The notes: generated by a model not told the origin, from the sequence alone. DNA of 64,000 bases from Winogradskyella sp. (GCA_028383925.1 JAOEWO010000011.1:1-64000); one strand, 5' to 3'; positions 26,865 through 36,571 are shown, counted from the stretch's first letter. Numbers and translations are program-made.

Positions 26865-29800
26865 TCTGCTCTCCAGCTATATAATACAGGAACCACAAAT
26901 AAGGTAATCAATGCAATGAGCATACCGCCAAAACTTGGGATTGCCATAGGAATCATAATATCGCTTCCTCGACCTGTTGATGTTAACACTGGTAATAATG
27001 CTAATATGGTAGTTGCGGTAGTCATTAAACACGGTCTGATTCGTTTTTCTCCTGCTTCAACAATTGATGCTCTAATCTGTTTTCTGTTTTCTGGTGTATT
27101 TCTTTCGAAAGTTTGTTTTAAATACGTGGCCATAACAACACCATCATCTGTTGCAATACCAAATAAGGCAATAAACCCAACCCAAACAGCAACACTCAAA
27201 TTAATGGGATGCATCTGGAATAAGTCGCGCATATTTTCTCCAAAGAAATTAAAGTTTAAAAACCAATCTTGACCATAGAGCCATATCATTATAAAACCAC
27301 CAGCAAATGCCACTGCAATGCCTGTAAATACAATGAGTGATGTAGCTACAGAACGGAATTGGAAGTATAAAATTAAAAAGATAATTGCTAAAGCTAAGGG
27401 CACAACAACTGATAACGTTTTTTCTGCTCGTAATTGATTTTCATAAGTGCCAGTAAACTTATAATTAATCCCTTTTGGAACTATTAATTCTCCTGAATCA
27501 ATTTTTTGCTGAATTAAGGCTTGTGCATTTTCAACCACGCTCACTTCTGCAAAACCATCTAACTTATCAAACAAGACATAGCCTACTAAAAAAGTATCTT
27601 CACTTTTAATGACTTGCGGACCTTGCTCATAACGAATAGTAGCTAATTCGCTTAATGGCACAGAACTGCCTTTTGCAACAGGAATGTAGATGTGTTGTAA
27701 ATCGGTAGGATTAGCTCGTAACTCTCTTGGATAGCGTACACGAATACCATAACGCTCACGACCTTCAACCGTTTGTGTTAAAACCATACCACCAACGGCA
27801 ACTTTTAATACCTCTTGCACATCTTGAATAGAAATACCATAACGTGCAATTTTAGCTCTATCAATATCAATTAACAAATACGGTTTACCAACAATACGGT
27901 CTGCAAAAACAGCTTCTTGTTTTACACCTTCTGCTTGTTTAAGAATATTTTCTAGTTGAACTCCAAACGCTTCAATCTGTTTTAAGTCTTGGCCTTTTAC
28001 CTTTATTCCCATTGGTGCTCGCATACCTGTTTGAAGCATTACCAATCGGGTTTCAATGGGTTGTAATTTTGGTGCAGAGGTTACGCCTGGTAATTTGGTA
28101 ACTCTTACAATTTCATTCCAAATATCATCAGGTGATTTAATTTCTGGTCGCCAATTACGGTAAAACTCGCCATCGTTGTCTTCAATTAATTGAGATTGGT
28201 TAACATTAGTCGTCACTTCGAGTGATTCTGATTTTTTATCAGAATTGTATCGAGAAGTATTGGGTCTCGATACATCACTCGTGCCTCGTGACACTCGACC
28301 TGACGCATCTATGTTTTTTGAACCATCAGTTGCTAATCGTCCATCTTTCAATTCAAACAAACCATCCTCATTGACTTTGTAGCGTTGACGTTCTCTAACT
28401 GGGTTCAGCATGTATTCAGGTTTATACTGAATCATATTTTCATACATCGATAATGGTGCAGGATCTAAAGCAGATTCTGTTCGCCCTGCTTTACCAACAA
28501 CAGTTTTAATTTCTGGAATACTGGCAACTGCCATATCTAATTGCTGTAGAACACGCTTGTTTTCTTCAACACCAGAGTGTGGCATTGAGGTTGGCATCAA
28601 AAGAAAAGAGCCTTCATTTAAAGCAGGCATAAATTCTTTATCTGTGTTTTTCATAATAAAAAAACCAGCAATAACAATGGCAGTTGGTAGCGATAAGAAT
28701 AGCAACTTATGATCTAAACACCATCTTAAAATACGCGTGTAGTATTTTCTAAATAATGTAAAAACTCCTAACAATCCAAAACAGATAACACTCACAAAAA
28801 TGAGATTCCAGAAGATGCTTTTATCAACACCTAGAGGTCTCCAATATTCTGCTAATAAAATTACTATTGCAGCTACGGAAATGATGATATTGATAAGATT
28901 TTTTGAAAGTGAAAATCGAAAAGTAGAAAGCGAAAAGTAGAATTCACTCTTATCTAATATCAAACTCGATAATGCAATTGTTCCAAAGCCTATTAACACC
29001 AAGCCTAACCAATACCCATAAACAATGGCAATTATTCCAACGACAATTAAAGCGATATTTAAAATGTAACTAAAACTCTTTTTGATACTTTTCTTTCTAA
29101 ATAAAAACGAGGCAAATGGCGGAATTAAAAACAACGCTACAATAATTGAAGCCGTTAAAGCAAATGTTTTAGTAAAAGCTAAGGGTCTAAATAATTTACC
29201 TTCTGCACCAATCATTGTAAAGACTGGTATAAAACTGATAATAGTTGTCATTACGGCGGTTACTATTGCACCAGAAACTTCTGCTGTTGCATTATAAACT
29301 AGTGTATTAATTGATAACTTTTCACTTGCCTCTTCTAACTTTTCACTCTTAACTTCTAACTTTTCACTTTCATCAAGATGCCTAATAATATTTTCGGAAA
29401 GTATAACACCAACATCAACCATGGTACCAATAGCAATAGCAATACCCGAAAGTGCTACAATATTAGCATCTACACCAAAAAGCTTCATGGCTATAAATAC
29501 CATGAACACCGCAACAGGTAATAAACCAGATATTAATATAGAAGCGCGAATGTTAAATACCATTATCATAATGACCAAAATAGTGATGAGAATCTCTAAT
29601 GTTAAGGCTTCATTTAGCGTGCCTAATGTTTCTTTAATTAATTCTGATCTGTCATAAAAAGGAACGATGGTAACCTGAGAAAGCCTGCCGTCTGCTAACA
29701 CTTTAGTAGGTAAACCCGTACTTAACTCGTTTAGTTTATCTTTTACATTATTAATGACTTCCATTGGGTTGGCACCATAACGAGCAACGACTACACCACC

Positions 29801-30703
29801 AACAACCTCTGCTCCTTCTTTATCTAAAATACCACGTCGTGTTGCAGGCCCTAGCGCTACTTTGCCTATGTCTTTAATTTGTATGGATGTAAAATCTTTA
29901 GAGGTAACAACAGCATTTTCTATATCTGCAATAGATTTTACATAACCCAAACCGCGTACTAGATATTCGGCTTGGTTAATTTCTAAGGTTTGTGCACCAA
30001 TGTCTTTATTACTTTCTTTTACTGCTTTTACAACCTCATTTAAATCTATGTTGTATTGTCGCATCAATTCCGGATTAACATCGACCTGATATTCTTTAAC
30101 ATAGCCACCAATAGAGGCCACTTCAGACACACCACTTGCAGACGATAAAGCATATTTTACATAGTAGTCTTGTATGCTACGTAACTCTTGCAAATCCCAG
30201 CCACCAGTAACGTTTCCGTTTTCATCGCGTCCCTCTAATGTGTACCAAAATATTTGGCCTAAGCCTGTGGCATCAGGTCCCAAAGTAGAATTAACACCTT
30301 CTGGCAATAAGCCACTTGGCAATGCATTTAGTTTTTCGAGAATGCGACTGCGACTCCAGTAAAACTCTATATCTTCTTCAAAAATGATATAAATGCTCGA
30401 AAAGCCAAACATAGAAGAACTACGAATGGTTTTTACACCAGGAATTCCTAAAAGTGATGTCGTTAGTGGATACGTAATTTGGTCTTCTATATCTTGTGGC
30501 GATCGACCATCCCATTTTGTAAATACAATTTGTTGATTTTCACCAATATCTGGTATAGCATCTACTGCTACAGGATGGCTTGGTAAAAACCCAGTATCCC
30601 AATTAAAAGGAGCATTAACTGTTCCCCATCCTACAAAAAGAAAAAGTAGAAGTACTGCTACAAGTTTGTTTTCTATTAAAAATTTGATTGCTTTATTAAG
30701 CAT
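26825..30703 (-). CDS. cusA: CusA/CzcA-type heavy-metal efflux RND pump
   Basis: 1292 residues; the family is usually about 1030-1060. It has the RND architecture: FLPSHPVAVDAIPDIGENQ at the start, TM4 segment GTMVDVGVILSENIIRHL, FTMIGAEGKLFRPLAFTKTFAL, the periplasmic loop with MPALNEGSFLLMPTSMP, and late segments RPCLMTTATTILALLP and MAIPSFGGM. It should expel Cu(I)/Ag(I) or related ions, driven by protons, together with CusB and TolC. Part of the excess length comes from stretches encoded by repeats: SEKLEVKSEKLEEASEKLS after TM4 (about 444-464), a Ser/Phe-rich piece (about 584-600), a palindromic element (about 802-831) and the C-terminal SEKLKVIH. All stay in frame, so the pump may still be functional. 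Confidence 0.93.
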   Translation of the reverse strand: MLNKAIKFLIENKLVAVLLLFLFVGWGTVNAPFNWDTGFLPSHPVAVDAIPDIGENQQIVFTKWDGRSPQDIEDQITYPLTTSLLGIPGVKTIRSSSMFGFSSIYIIFEEDIEFYWSRSRILEKLNALPSGLLPEGVNSTLGPDATGLGQIFWYTLEGRDENGNVTGGWDLQELRSIQDYYVKYALSSASGVSEVASIGGYVKEYQVDVNPELMRQYNIDLNEVVKAVKESNKDIGAQTLEINQAEYLVRGLGYVKSIADIENAVVTSKDFTSIQIKDIGKVALGPATRRGILDKEGAEVVGGVVVARYGANPMEVINNVKDKLNELSTGLPTKVLADGRLSQVTIVPFYDRSELIKETLGTLNEALTLEILITILVIMIMVFNIRASILISGLLPVAVFMVFIAMKLFGVDANIVALSGIAIAIGTMVDVGVILSENIIRHLDESEKLEVKSEKLEEASEKLSINTLVYNATAEVSGAIVTAVMTTIISFIPVFTMIGAEGKLFRPLAFTKTFALTASIIVALFLIPPFASFLFRKKSIKKSFSYILNIALIVVGIIAIVYGYWLGLVLIGFGTIALSSLILDKSEFYFSLSTFRFSLSKNLINIIISVAAIVILLAEYWRPLGVDKSIFWNLIFVSVICFGLLGVFTLFRKYYTRILRWCLDHKLLFLSLPTAIVIAGFFIMKNTDKEFMPALNEGSFLLMPTSMPHSGVEENKRVLQQLDMAVASIPEIKTVVGKAGRTESALDPAPLSMYENMIQYKPEYMLNPVRERQRYKVNEDGLFELKDGRLATDGSKNIDASGRVSRGTSDVSRPNTSRYNSDKKSESLEVTTNVNQSQLIEDNDGEFYRNWRPEIKSPDDIWNEIVRVTKLPGVTSAPKLQPIETRLVMLQTGMRAPMGIKVKGQDLKQIEAFGVQLENILKQAEGVKQEAVFADRIVGKPYLLIDIDRAKIARYGISIQDVQEVLKVAVGGMVLTQTVEGRERYGIRVRYPRELRANPTDLQHIYIPVAKGSSVPLSELATIRYEQGPQVIKSEDTFLVGYVLFDKLDGFAEVSVVENAQALIQQKIDSGELIVPKGINYKFTGTYENQLRAEKTLSVVVPLALAIIFLILYFQFRSVATSLIVFTGIAVAFAGGFIMIWLYGQDWFLNFNFFGENMRDLFQMHPINLSVAVWVGFIALFGIATDDGVVMATYLKQTFERNTPENRKQIRASIVEAGEKRIRPCLMTTATTILALLPVLTSTGRGSDIMIPMAIPSFGGMLIALITLFVVPVLYSWRAELKLKSEKLKVIH
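28212..28299. repeat. Palindromic element inserted in frame in cusA
   Basis: About 88 bases of nested inverted repeats. Two inner hairpins are ATTCTGAT (28225-28232) with ATCAGAAT (28238-28245), and GTATCGAGA (28247-28255) with TCTCGATAC (28265-28273). An outer stem CGAGTGAT (28219-28226) with ATCACTCG (28274-28281) and a flanking GTCAC/GTGAC enclose both. The whole can fold into a cloverleaf-like shape. It is translated in CusA as roughly residues 802-831 in a periplasmic loop where relatives have no such sequence. Confidence 0.8.
28905..28951. repeat. AAAAGTGAAAAG-type repeat within cusA
   Basis: GAAAGTGAAAATCGAAAAGT and following units on the plus strand, translated on the minus strand as FYFSLSTFRFSLSK. 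Its orientation relative to cusA is opposite to that of the copy at 29313-29373. Confidence 0.65.
29313..29373. repeat. AAAAGTGAAAAG-type repeat within cusA
   Basis: Three imperfect units of AACTTTTCACTT on the plus strand, translated on the minus strand as SEKLEVKSEKLEEASEKL in the cytosolic loop after the fourth membrane segment. Confidence 0.75.
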
Positions 30704-30806
30704 ATATTATAATTATTAAACAGTTAGACATTGGTAAAATACCGAATACGGCAAATTATCCTTATAACATTACAGTTATAGGATAATAGCGTCTATTGTT
30801 TAAAAA

Positions 30807-31226
30807 TTAAATTAAATACGTCTCGTCTAGCTTAAAGAGCTGCCTTGTGACGTTTGGTGGTTTGTAAACTTGGTAAGATGTTACATTGGTGTCTAAACCT
30901 TCAAAACGGTTACTATAAGTGTATACAAATGAAGTTATAAATAGTTGCTGCTCAAAAGAAATGTTATGGACTTGAAATTGTAATTCGTCTTGGCCATCTA
31001 CTACCGACTGTTCGTTTTTACAGCAATTCTTTTTAGTAATAGCGCAACCTTTACGAGATGGTTTTTCTATTTTCATTTCCATTCCACAACCTTTCGCTTT
31101 TTGAAAAATGGCAGTTTCTACTAAAGTGCCACCACAATAATGCATATTAAATGTAAACGACAATGTAGAGAAAAACACTACAAACGCCATTGCGAAAGAC
31201 ATTATTTTATAGAATACTTGTTTCAT
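30807..31226 (-). CDS. HYC_CC_PP family protein
   Basis: 139 residues with an N-terminal signal or membrane segment (KIMSFAMAFVVFFSTLSF). It shows the three motifs for which the family is named: NMHYCGG (28-34), KNCC (about 67-70) and YKPPN (about 121-125), plus further Cys residues (KGCGMEM, KGCAI). It should be an envelope protein; the Cys and Met residues suggest copper-type metal binding, though the function is not established. It precedes cusA by 103 bases on the same strand and is probably the first gene of the efflux operon. Confidence 0.87.
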   Translation of the reverse strand: MKQVFYKIMSFAMAFVVFFSTLSFTFNMHYCGGTLVETAIFQKAKGCGMEMKIEKPSRKGCAITKKNCCKNEQSVVDGQDELQFQVHNISFEQQLFITSFVYTYSNRFEGLDTNVTSYQVYKPPNVTRQLFKLDETYLI

Positions 31227-31887
31227 AATTAATGACGAAGGTATGAAATTTTAACAATCTCTTATTTTTTTAACAGAAGTTTAAACTGCGTGTTGAAAAT
31301 AATTGACATTGTAAAAGAAATTTTATGCGACTGAAGATTACAAAATAAAAATCTACCCGATACAGAAATATCTTTTCCTTGCTTTACCATACTTTAGAGG
31401 TTAATTGGTGTAAATATGATATTGTAATAAATTATTCATCATATAAATAAACACTTCAACAAAGTTCATTATTTAATATGCTATCACAATTGAATTTCGT
31501 TTTTAAAATATTTGGCTTAGTTCCTTACAGATCTGAGATTACACCCTTCTATTAATGCTGTAAGATCTTTACGAAATACATTACCTTTTAAATGCTGTAT
31601 TATTTTTTATTTGATAATCGTAAGACTAGTTTTAAATCACTTTTTAACGTTTTTATCACTAGGCTAGTCTTGATGTTTACCAACGTTAATGGTTACAATT
31701 AAATGTAATGTTGGGTTTTACTAGCATTGTTAAGCAATACGCTAACTATTTACTTAAAAAATTGAATTAATTAACAATTTCTTTTGCCAAAATGTGTTTT
31801 GACTTTGTTTACTACTACTTTAAATAATGTGATGCTTCCGCTATCAGCCAAGACAATCTCAATAGACCTACTCATAGTAATTAATAC
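31227..31887. other. Long intergenic region, no gene seen
   Basis: 660 bases without a convincing coding frame. It contains an inverted repeat AAGACTAG (31622-31629) / CTAGTCTT (31664-31671) across a 34-nt loop, and a CTTACAG / CTGTAAG pair near 31525 and 31557. The right part probably holds the promoter of the efflux operon; no perfect promoter consensus was found. A small RNA is possible but not supported. Confidence 0.4.
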
Positions 31888-32424
31888 TTATATCATTTTA
31901 TTATAATTTTCTATTTTAAGAGCCAATCTTTTGTCTAAATACGTATTAACACCCTTTAATTGAGACGCGATGTATGTAGCCTCTTCTTTGTAATTAGCTA
32001 TCTTCAATTTATCCCAAGTATGCGGTGGCGATTGTAGGTTTGTAATGCGATCTGCTAATTTAACAATAGCAACCTCCTTAAATGACAACTTAATTTGTTT
32101 AATAGAGGCTTGCATTCTATTCGTTTTGCTTTGAATAGTCTTGTCTTTTGTCAACGCCATAACACCATTAGCTATTTGCTCTGAAAAGTAGTTTTTAATT
32201 TCGGTGTGGGTTGTGTTAGTGTCTTCAATAGTATCATGCAATAAGGCTATTTGCACTGCAAGGTTAATATTAAAACTTGGTTGTTGCATGTAAGCAACTA
32301 TAACCTCCATCGCCACATTAGATAAATGTAGTAAGTAATTGGCATTGGTACCTGTCACAGTTTGATGCACATGTTTTTGGCCTGCAAACTTAATAGCTTG
32401 CTGATATAATGATTGGTCTAACAT
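31888..32424 (-). CDS. HD-domain protein, probable small alarmone hydrolase
   Basis: 178 residues covering only the HD hydrolase domain of RelA/SpoT proteins, as in MESH1-like small alarmone hydrolases. Motifs are HLSNVAMEV (His of the HD fold), LLHDTIEDT (HD pair and the ED pair needed for ppGpp hydrolysis), VMALTKD and IVKLADRITNLQ. No synthetase, TGS or ACT domain is present. It should be cytosolic and Mn-dependent and may clear (p)ppGpp; other HD phosphohydrolase substrates remain possible. It follows the DUF2130 gene by 24 bases on the same strand. Confidence 0.82.
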   Translation of the reverse strand: MLDQSLYQQAIKFAGQKHVHQTVTGTNANYLLHLSNVAMEVIVAYMQQPSFNINLAVQIALLHDTIEDTNTTHTEIKNYFSEQIANGVMALTKDKTIQSKTNRMQASIKQIKLSFKEVAIVKLADRITNLQSPPHTWDKLKIANYKEEATYIASQLKGVNTYLDKRLALKIENYNKMI

Positions 32425-32448
32425 TTTACTGGTAGTAATTAATTACGT

Positions 32449-33720
32449 CTAAATGTCCTTAAATTTTTGTTGCATTGTAGGATTATTATAGGTTAACTTT
32501 TTTATAGTTAAATCGTCTGCCTTGTTATTGGCTAAACGCAAATTATTTACAGACGCCAGCAACGCATCTTTTGTTTTTTGAAGATGATCCATAGTCTTAT
32601 CAATCTCATCAATAGCCGTTTTAAATTGACGACTTGCCAAATCGTAATTACGAGCAAATCCACTTTTAAAATCGTTTATTTTTTCTTCAAAGTTTGAAAT
32701 ATCAATACTCTGGTTTCTAATTATATTTAACTCTGCCTTATACTCTAAAGATTTCATACCTGCATTACGTAATAAGGTAATCATTGGGATAAAAAATTGT
32801 GGACGTATAACGTACATTTTATCGTATTTGTAAGAGACATCTACAATACCCGAATTATAGAGTTCATTATCGGCCTCTAATAAACTGACTAAAACAGCGT
32901 ATTCACAACCTTTATCGTTTCGGTCTTTATCTAGTTTGGCAAAAAAATCTTCATTCTTCTTTTTAGTTGCGGTTTGGTCGTTTTCATTCTTCATCTCAAA
33001 CATAATAGAAACTATTTCATTACCATTTTGATCTGAGTCTTTAAAAATATAATCACCTTTATTACCACCTGAAGCTTCATTATCTTTCTCAAAATAGGCA
33101 CTTTGAAAAGCCGTTGCTCTTAATTTGTTAAACTCTGTTTCGCAGTGCAGCTCTAAAGTTTCACCTATCATTTTAGTAGAAAGCTTTTGCTTATAGTCTT
33201 TTAAACGTTCTATCTCTTCTTCTTTAAGTCTTAGCGTTTCGTCTTTATGGGCTAGCTTGTCGTTAAACTTCTCTTTTAATGACTTTTCTAGTAGTTCTTT
33301 TTCTGTTTCTTTAGATTTTAAATCATTAGTTAGCTGATCCTTTTCTTTTTCTATACCTCTAATTGCATCTGAAAGCTCTAATTTTTTCTGTGTTTCTGCT
33401 TGTTCTAATTTTGACTGTAACGCTCTAATCTCTTCTTGTTTTTTAGATACTTCAACAACTAATTGGTCTTTACTCTTTAGCTTTAAATTATTAATTTCAT
33501 TGTCTTTACTTACTAATTGCTCTTTAAAAAAGCTTGTAATATTGGCTTCTACTAGTTTTAAAGCTGCCGTATTTTCTCTGTTATTAGCGTCTAATCGGTT
33601 TTGTAATTCTTTATCAAATTGCTGATCCCTAACCTGCATTACAATATTAGTATACACAGCATCGTCTACTTTAAAAACCTCTTTACAACTTGGGCATTTA
33701 ACTTCTGAATTGTTACTCAT
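32449..33720 (-). CDS. DUF2130 domain-containing protein
   Basis: 423 residues. The N-terminus carries CPSCKEVF (9-16), a single Cys pair. Residues about 50-190 are a long, charged coiled coil ([17 protein letters not shown] onward). The C-terminal DUF2130 domain (about 190-420) has [27 protein letters not shown] and [28 protein letters not shown]. The family resembles PD-(D/E)xK-type nuclease folds in places, but its function is unknown. It is cytosolic. Upstream, 376 bases are free of genes, so it likely starts a two-gene unit with the HD protein. Confidence 0.87.
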   Translation of the reverse strand: MSNNSEVKCPSCKEVFKVDDAVYTNIVMQVRDQQFDKELQNRLDANNRENTAALKLVEANITSFFKEQLVSKDNEINNLKLKSKDQLVVEVSKKQEEIRALQSKLEQAETQKKLELSDAIRGIEKEKDQLTNDLKSKETEKELLEKSLKEKFNDKLAHKDETLRLKEEEIERLKDYKQKLSTKMIGETLELHCETEFNKLRATAFQSAYFEKDNEASGGNKGDYIFKDSDQNGNEIVSIMFEMKNENDQTATKKKNEDFFAKLDKDRNDKGCEYAVLVSLLEADNELYNSGIVDVSYKYDKMYVIRPQFFIPMITLLRNAGMKSLEYKAELNIIRNQSIDISNFEEKINDFKSGFARNYDLASRQFKTAIDEIDKTMDHLQKTKDALLASVNNLRLANNKADDLTIKKLTYNNPTMQQKFKDI

Positions 33721-34096
33721 AGCTTTTATTATTATTTATATCGGAATTTATATTTAAACTATATAAAGTATCAACTGCTTCTATGAGGCCTTTATACTCG
33801 TACTACCTACTAAAGTTAACATAGCAACAAACTAATAAGGTGTAACGCATTTACACCTACCCATTTGTAGCCCTATTTTAATTTAAATACCTTAAATATT
33901 GAATTAATTAAAGTTAAAAATAAGAAAAATTCTTACAATATTTTGATCTACTATTATTAATTATAAGATGAATTTATTGATGTAACTTCATATCATATAA
34001 ACACGTAGATATAACAAAATAAACTGTAAAACTGATAAACTCAGGCTTCTTACTTGCGATTAGCACACCACTTTTGTTTTATAATTGTTTAGTGCG
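33721..34096. other. Intergenic region, no gene seen
   Basis: 376 bases, strongly AT-rich. One small hairpin, GGTGTAA (33839-33845) / TTACACC (33851-33857), without a T-run. No coding frame or RNA gene could be supported. Confidence 0.4.
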
Positions 34097-35515
34097 CTAT
34101 TTGCCAATACAAAAATTAGCGAAAATATTACCCAACAAATCGTCATTAGTAATCTCGCCTGTAATCTCACCAAAGTGATACAGTGCCTGGCGAATATCTA
34201 TGGCCAATAAATCGCCCGAAAGATCAGTTTCTAGACCATAATGTACTTTTTGTACTTCTTCAAAAGCTTTTAATAAAGCATCGTAATGACGAGAATTGGT
34301 TACAATGGTTTCGTTATTACGTAAAGCACCTGTGTTTATCAAATCTAATAGTTTTGTAGTTAACCGTTCTATACCAAAGCCTGTTTTTGCAGAAATGGGA
34401 ATAAGGTTTGAGGCATGAGGTACTAAATTTGAGGTTAAATTTGCCAAATCTGAATCTGTTATGTGGTCAATTTTATTGAGAATAACCAGCAATTGCTTTT
34501 GAGGAAATCTGTTTTTTATTTTTTCGATTTCTACAATAACAGATTGAGACTTCTCAACTGTGCTCGAAGTGACAGCTGCATCTAACAAATAAATAACCAC
34601 CTGTGCTTGCTCTATTTTCTCAAAGGTCTTTTTTATCCCTATGCTTTCTACAATGTCTTCGGTATCTCTAATACCAGCGGTATCTATAAACCTAAAACCA
34701 ATACCACCTACAGATATTTCGTCTTCTATAGTGTCTCGCGTGGTGCCTGCTATTTCAGAAACAATCGCACGTTCTTCATTTAATAAAGCATTTAACAGTG
34801 TAGATTTGCCAACATTGGGTTCGCCTACTATGGCAACAGGTATACCGTTTTTTATAACATTACCAACAGCAAAAGAGTCTATTAAACGTTTTAAAACAAA
34901 ATTAATGCGTGCTATTAAAGCTTTAAATTGTGATCTGTCTGCAAATTCTACATCTTCTTCTGCAAAATCTAATTCGAGCTCAATTAGCGAAGCAAAATTT
35001 AGTAACTCTTCGCGAAGCTTAGCAATTTCTGATGAGAAACCACCACGCATTTGCTGCATTGCAATTTGGTGAGAAGCTTCATTATCGCTTGCAATTAAAT
35101 CGGCTACTGCTTCTGCCTGACTTAAATCTAACTTGCCATTTAAAAACGCACGCAATGTAAATTCACCTGCCGATGCCATTCTACATCCTTTTTTTAAAAA
35201 CAACTGAATAATTTCTTGTTGTATATATAAAGAACCATGACAAGATATTTCTACTACATTTTCACCAGTGTAAGAGTTAGGATTTTTAAAAACCGAAACT
35301 AAAACTTCATCTATGGTACGGTTTTTATCTACAATATGTCCTAAATGTATAGTATGTGTCGCTTGTTTATGAAGTTGCTTACCCGAAACGGACTTAAATT
35401 GAGATGCTGCAAAATCAATAGCTTGCGCACCAGATAATCGTATTACGGCTATGGCTCCATTACCTGCAGGTGTTGCTAATGCAACAATAGTATCATTGTA
35501 AATCTGTGCTTTCAT
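34097..35515 (-). CDS. mnmE: tRNA-modifying GTPase MnmE
   Basis: 472 residues. N-terminal tetrahydrofolate-binding domain (MKAQIYNDTIVALATPAG), helical domain, and a G domain with P-loop GEPNVGKS (about 231), switch segment GTTRDTIEDE, DTAGIRDTED and NKID; it ends in the hallmark CIGK, whose Cys is required for activity. With MnmG it makes the cmnm5 modification at U34 of certain tRNAs. About residues 313-323, in a surface loop of the G domain, are encoded by a stretch (34550-34573) that looks like a decayed piece of a flavobacterial intergenic repeat, lengthening the loop by a few residues. Confidence 0.97.
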   Translation of the reverse strand: MKAQIYNDTIVALATPAGNGAIAVIRLSGAQAIDFAASQFKSVSGKQLHKQATHTIHLGHIVDKNRTIDEVLVSVFKNPNSYTGENVVEISCHGSLYIQQEIIQLFLKKGCRMASAGEFTLRAFLNGKLDLSQAEAVADLIASDNEASHQIAMQQMRGGFSSEIAKLREELLNFASLIELELDFAEEDVEFADRSQFKALIARINFVLKRLIDSFAVGNVIKNGIPVAIVGEPNVGKSTLLNALLNEERAIVSEIAGTTRDTIEDEISVGGIGFRFIDTAGIRDTEDIVESIGIKKTFEKIEQAQVVIYLLDAAVTSSTVEKSQSVIVEIEKIKNRFPQKQLLVILNKIDHITDSDLANLTSNLVPHASNLIPISAKTGFGIERLTTKLLDLINTGALRNNETIVTNSRHYDALLKAFEEVQKVHYGLETDLSGDLLAIDIRQALYHFGEITGEITNDDLLGNIFANFCIGK

Positions 35516-35520
35516 AATTG

Positions 35521-35539
35521 CAAAAGTAGAGCAAAATTA
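35521..35539 (-). promoter_or_regulatory. Candidate promoter of mnmE
   Basis: Two TAnnTTTG matches on the minus strand: TAATTTTG (35539-35532) and TACTTTTG (35528-35521). The upstream one leaves room for a short leader before the ATG at 35515. Confidence 0.5.
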
Positions 35540-35631
35540 ATAATGATAACCGCTAGATAATTAAATATTTTAATATCAATACCTTACATTATAATAATAG
35601 CGATTTAAGTCTGGTATGACGTAGAAATTTT

Positions 35632-35639
35632 TAATTTTG
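35632..35639 (+). promoter_or_regulatory. Candidate -7 promoter element
   Basis: TAATTTTG matches TAnnTTTG, 20 bases before the ATG at 35660. No clear TTG is seen at the -33 position. Confidence 0.45.
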
Positions 35640-35659
35640 AAGCACTAATTTTAAAATCT

Positions 35660-36448
35660 ATGAGCAATTTTATAAAAAAATACGAAATCTGGATATTTCT
35701 ATTTCTTGCGCCTCTACTTAATACGCTTTTTGTTTACTTAAGAGCACAAGAGTTTATGCCAAGTTTTGTTTATAACCATGGCCGTTTTGGACTTCTTTTA
35801 TTAATTCTCGTTGTTATTGTAAAATACACAAGAGGTATTGAAGGAATAAAAGAAATTTTTAAACCAATGCTTGTATGGCGCGTAAAACCAAAATGGTATC
35901 TCTTTAGTTTTTTGTTTGCATTTACCATTGCAACAATTACATTGGTATTAAAAAATATTTATAATGGTGTAGAATGGGTTTCAATTTTTAATTTTGATAT
36001 CTCTATTAAATCTCTAAGACTCACCTTTATTATATTAATTTGGGCCTTTATGGGTGAAGTTGTTTGGGTTAGTTACTCTATACGCGAACTATCAAAAATG
36101 ATGAAACCATTTTTTGCGAGTCAAATTGTTGGTGTTGTTTGGACCATTTGGTGGATGCCAATAGTTTATCTTGGTGAAGGTGTAATTCCTGATTTTCCGT
36201 TTTGGTCTCTATTAGTTGGTATGATGGGTACTGCTGGTATGTGTGCTGTAGTTTACCACTATAGTAAAAGTGGTGTTTGTGTTTGGCTATTACAATTTAT
36301 GCTAAACATGTCGCTTTTAATGTTAGCTGTATCACCAAGACGTGGTGGCATTCCAACATACACTGCATTTGTTGTTATCTATTACATAACCATGTTAATA
36401 TTTATGTATGGCATTAGTAAACGAAAAAGCGTTGTTTTAAACGTTTAA
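35660..36448 (+). CDS. Integral membrane protein, degenerate CPBP-like
   Basis: 262 residues with about eight predicted membrane segments. The layout (MGEVVWVSYSIRELS in the middle, then a helix with VVWTIWWMPIVYLGE and a late helix with FMLNMS) resembles CPBP/Abi intramembrane protease-like proteins. However, the family's paired Glu and following Arg (EExxxR) are not intact: the first Glu position is Gly, and the later motif residues do not match well. It may be an inactive relative or another family of similar shape. It is a single gene divergent from mnmE. Confidence 0.55.
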   Translation: MSNFIKKYEIWIFLFLAPLLNTLFVYLRAQEFMPSFVYNHGRFGLLLLILVVIVKYTRGIEGIKEIFKPMLVWRVKPKWYLFSFLFAFTIATITLVLKNIYNGVEWVSIFNFDISIKSLRLTFIILIWAFMGEVVWVSYSIRELSKMMKPFFASQIVGVVWTIWWMPIVYLGEGVIPDFPFWSLLVGMMGTAGMCAVVYHYSKSGVCVWLLQFMLNMSLLMLAVSPRRGGIPTYTAFVVIYYITMLIFMYGISKRKSVVLNV

Positions 36449-36521
36449 AAAAACACCAAATACACCCTAGTTTTAAGATATTATTTAGATTTTTATAAGC
36501 TTATATTAAAATATCTGTTTA

Positions 36522-36529
36522 TATATTTG
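36522..36529 (+). promoter_or_regulatory. Candidate -7 promoter element
   Basis: TATATTTG matches TAnnTTTG, 43 bases before the ATG at 36572. Confidence 0.5.
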
Positions 36530-36571
36530 TTGCACTATCATAATTAAGTTTATTAAATAAAATTTCAGAAT

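Noticed and set aside
31520-31671. Small RNA gene suggested by two inverted repeats
   Set aside because: Long loops, no promoter or terminator; too weak to call.
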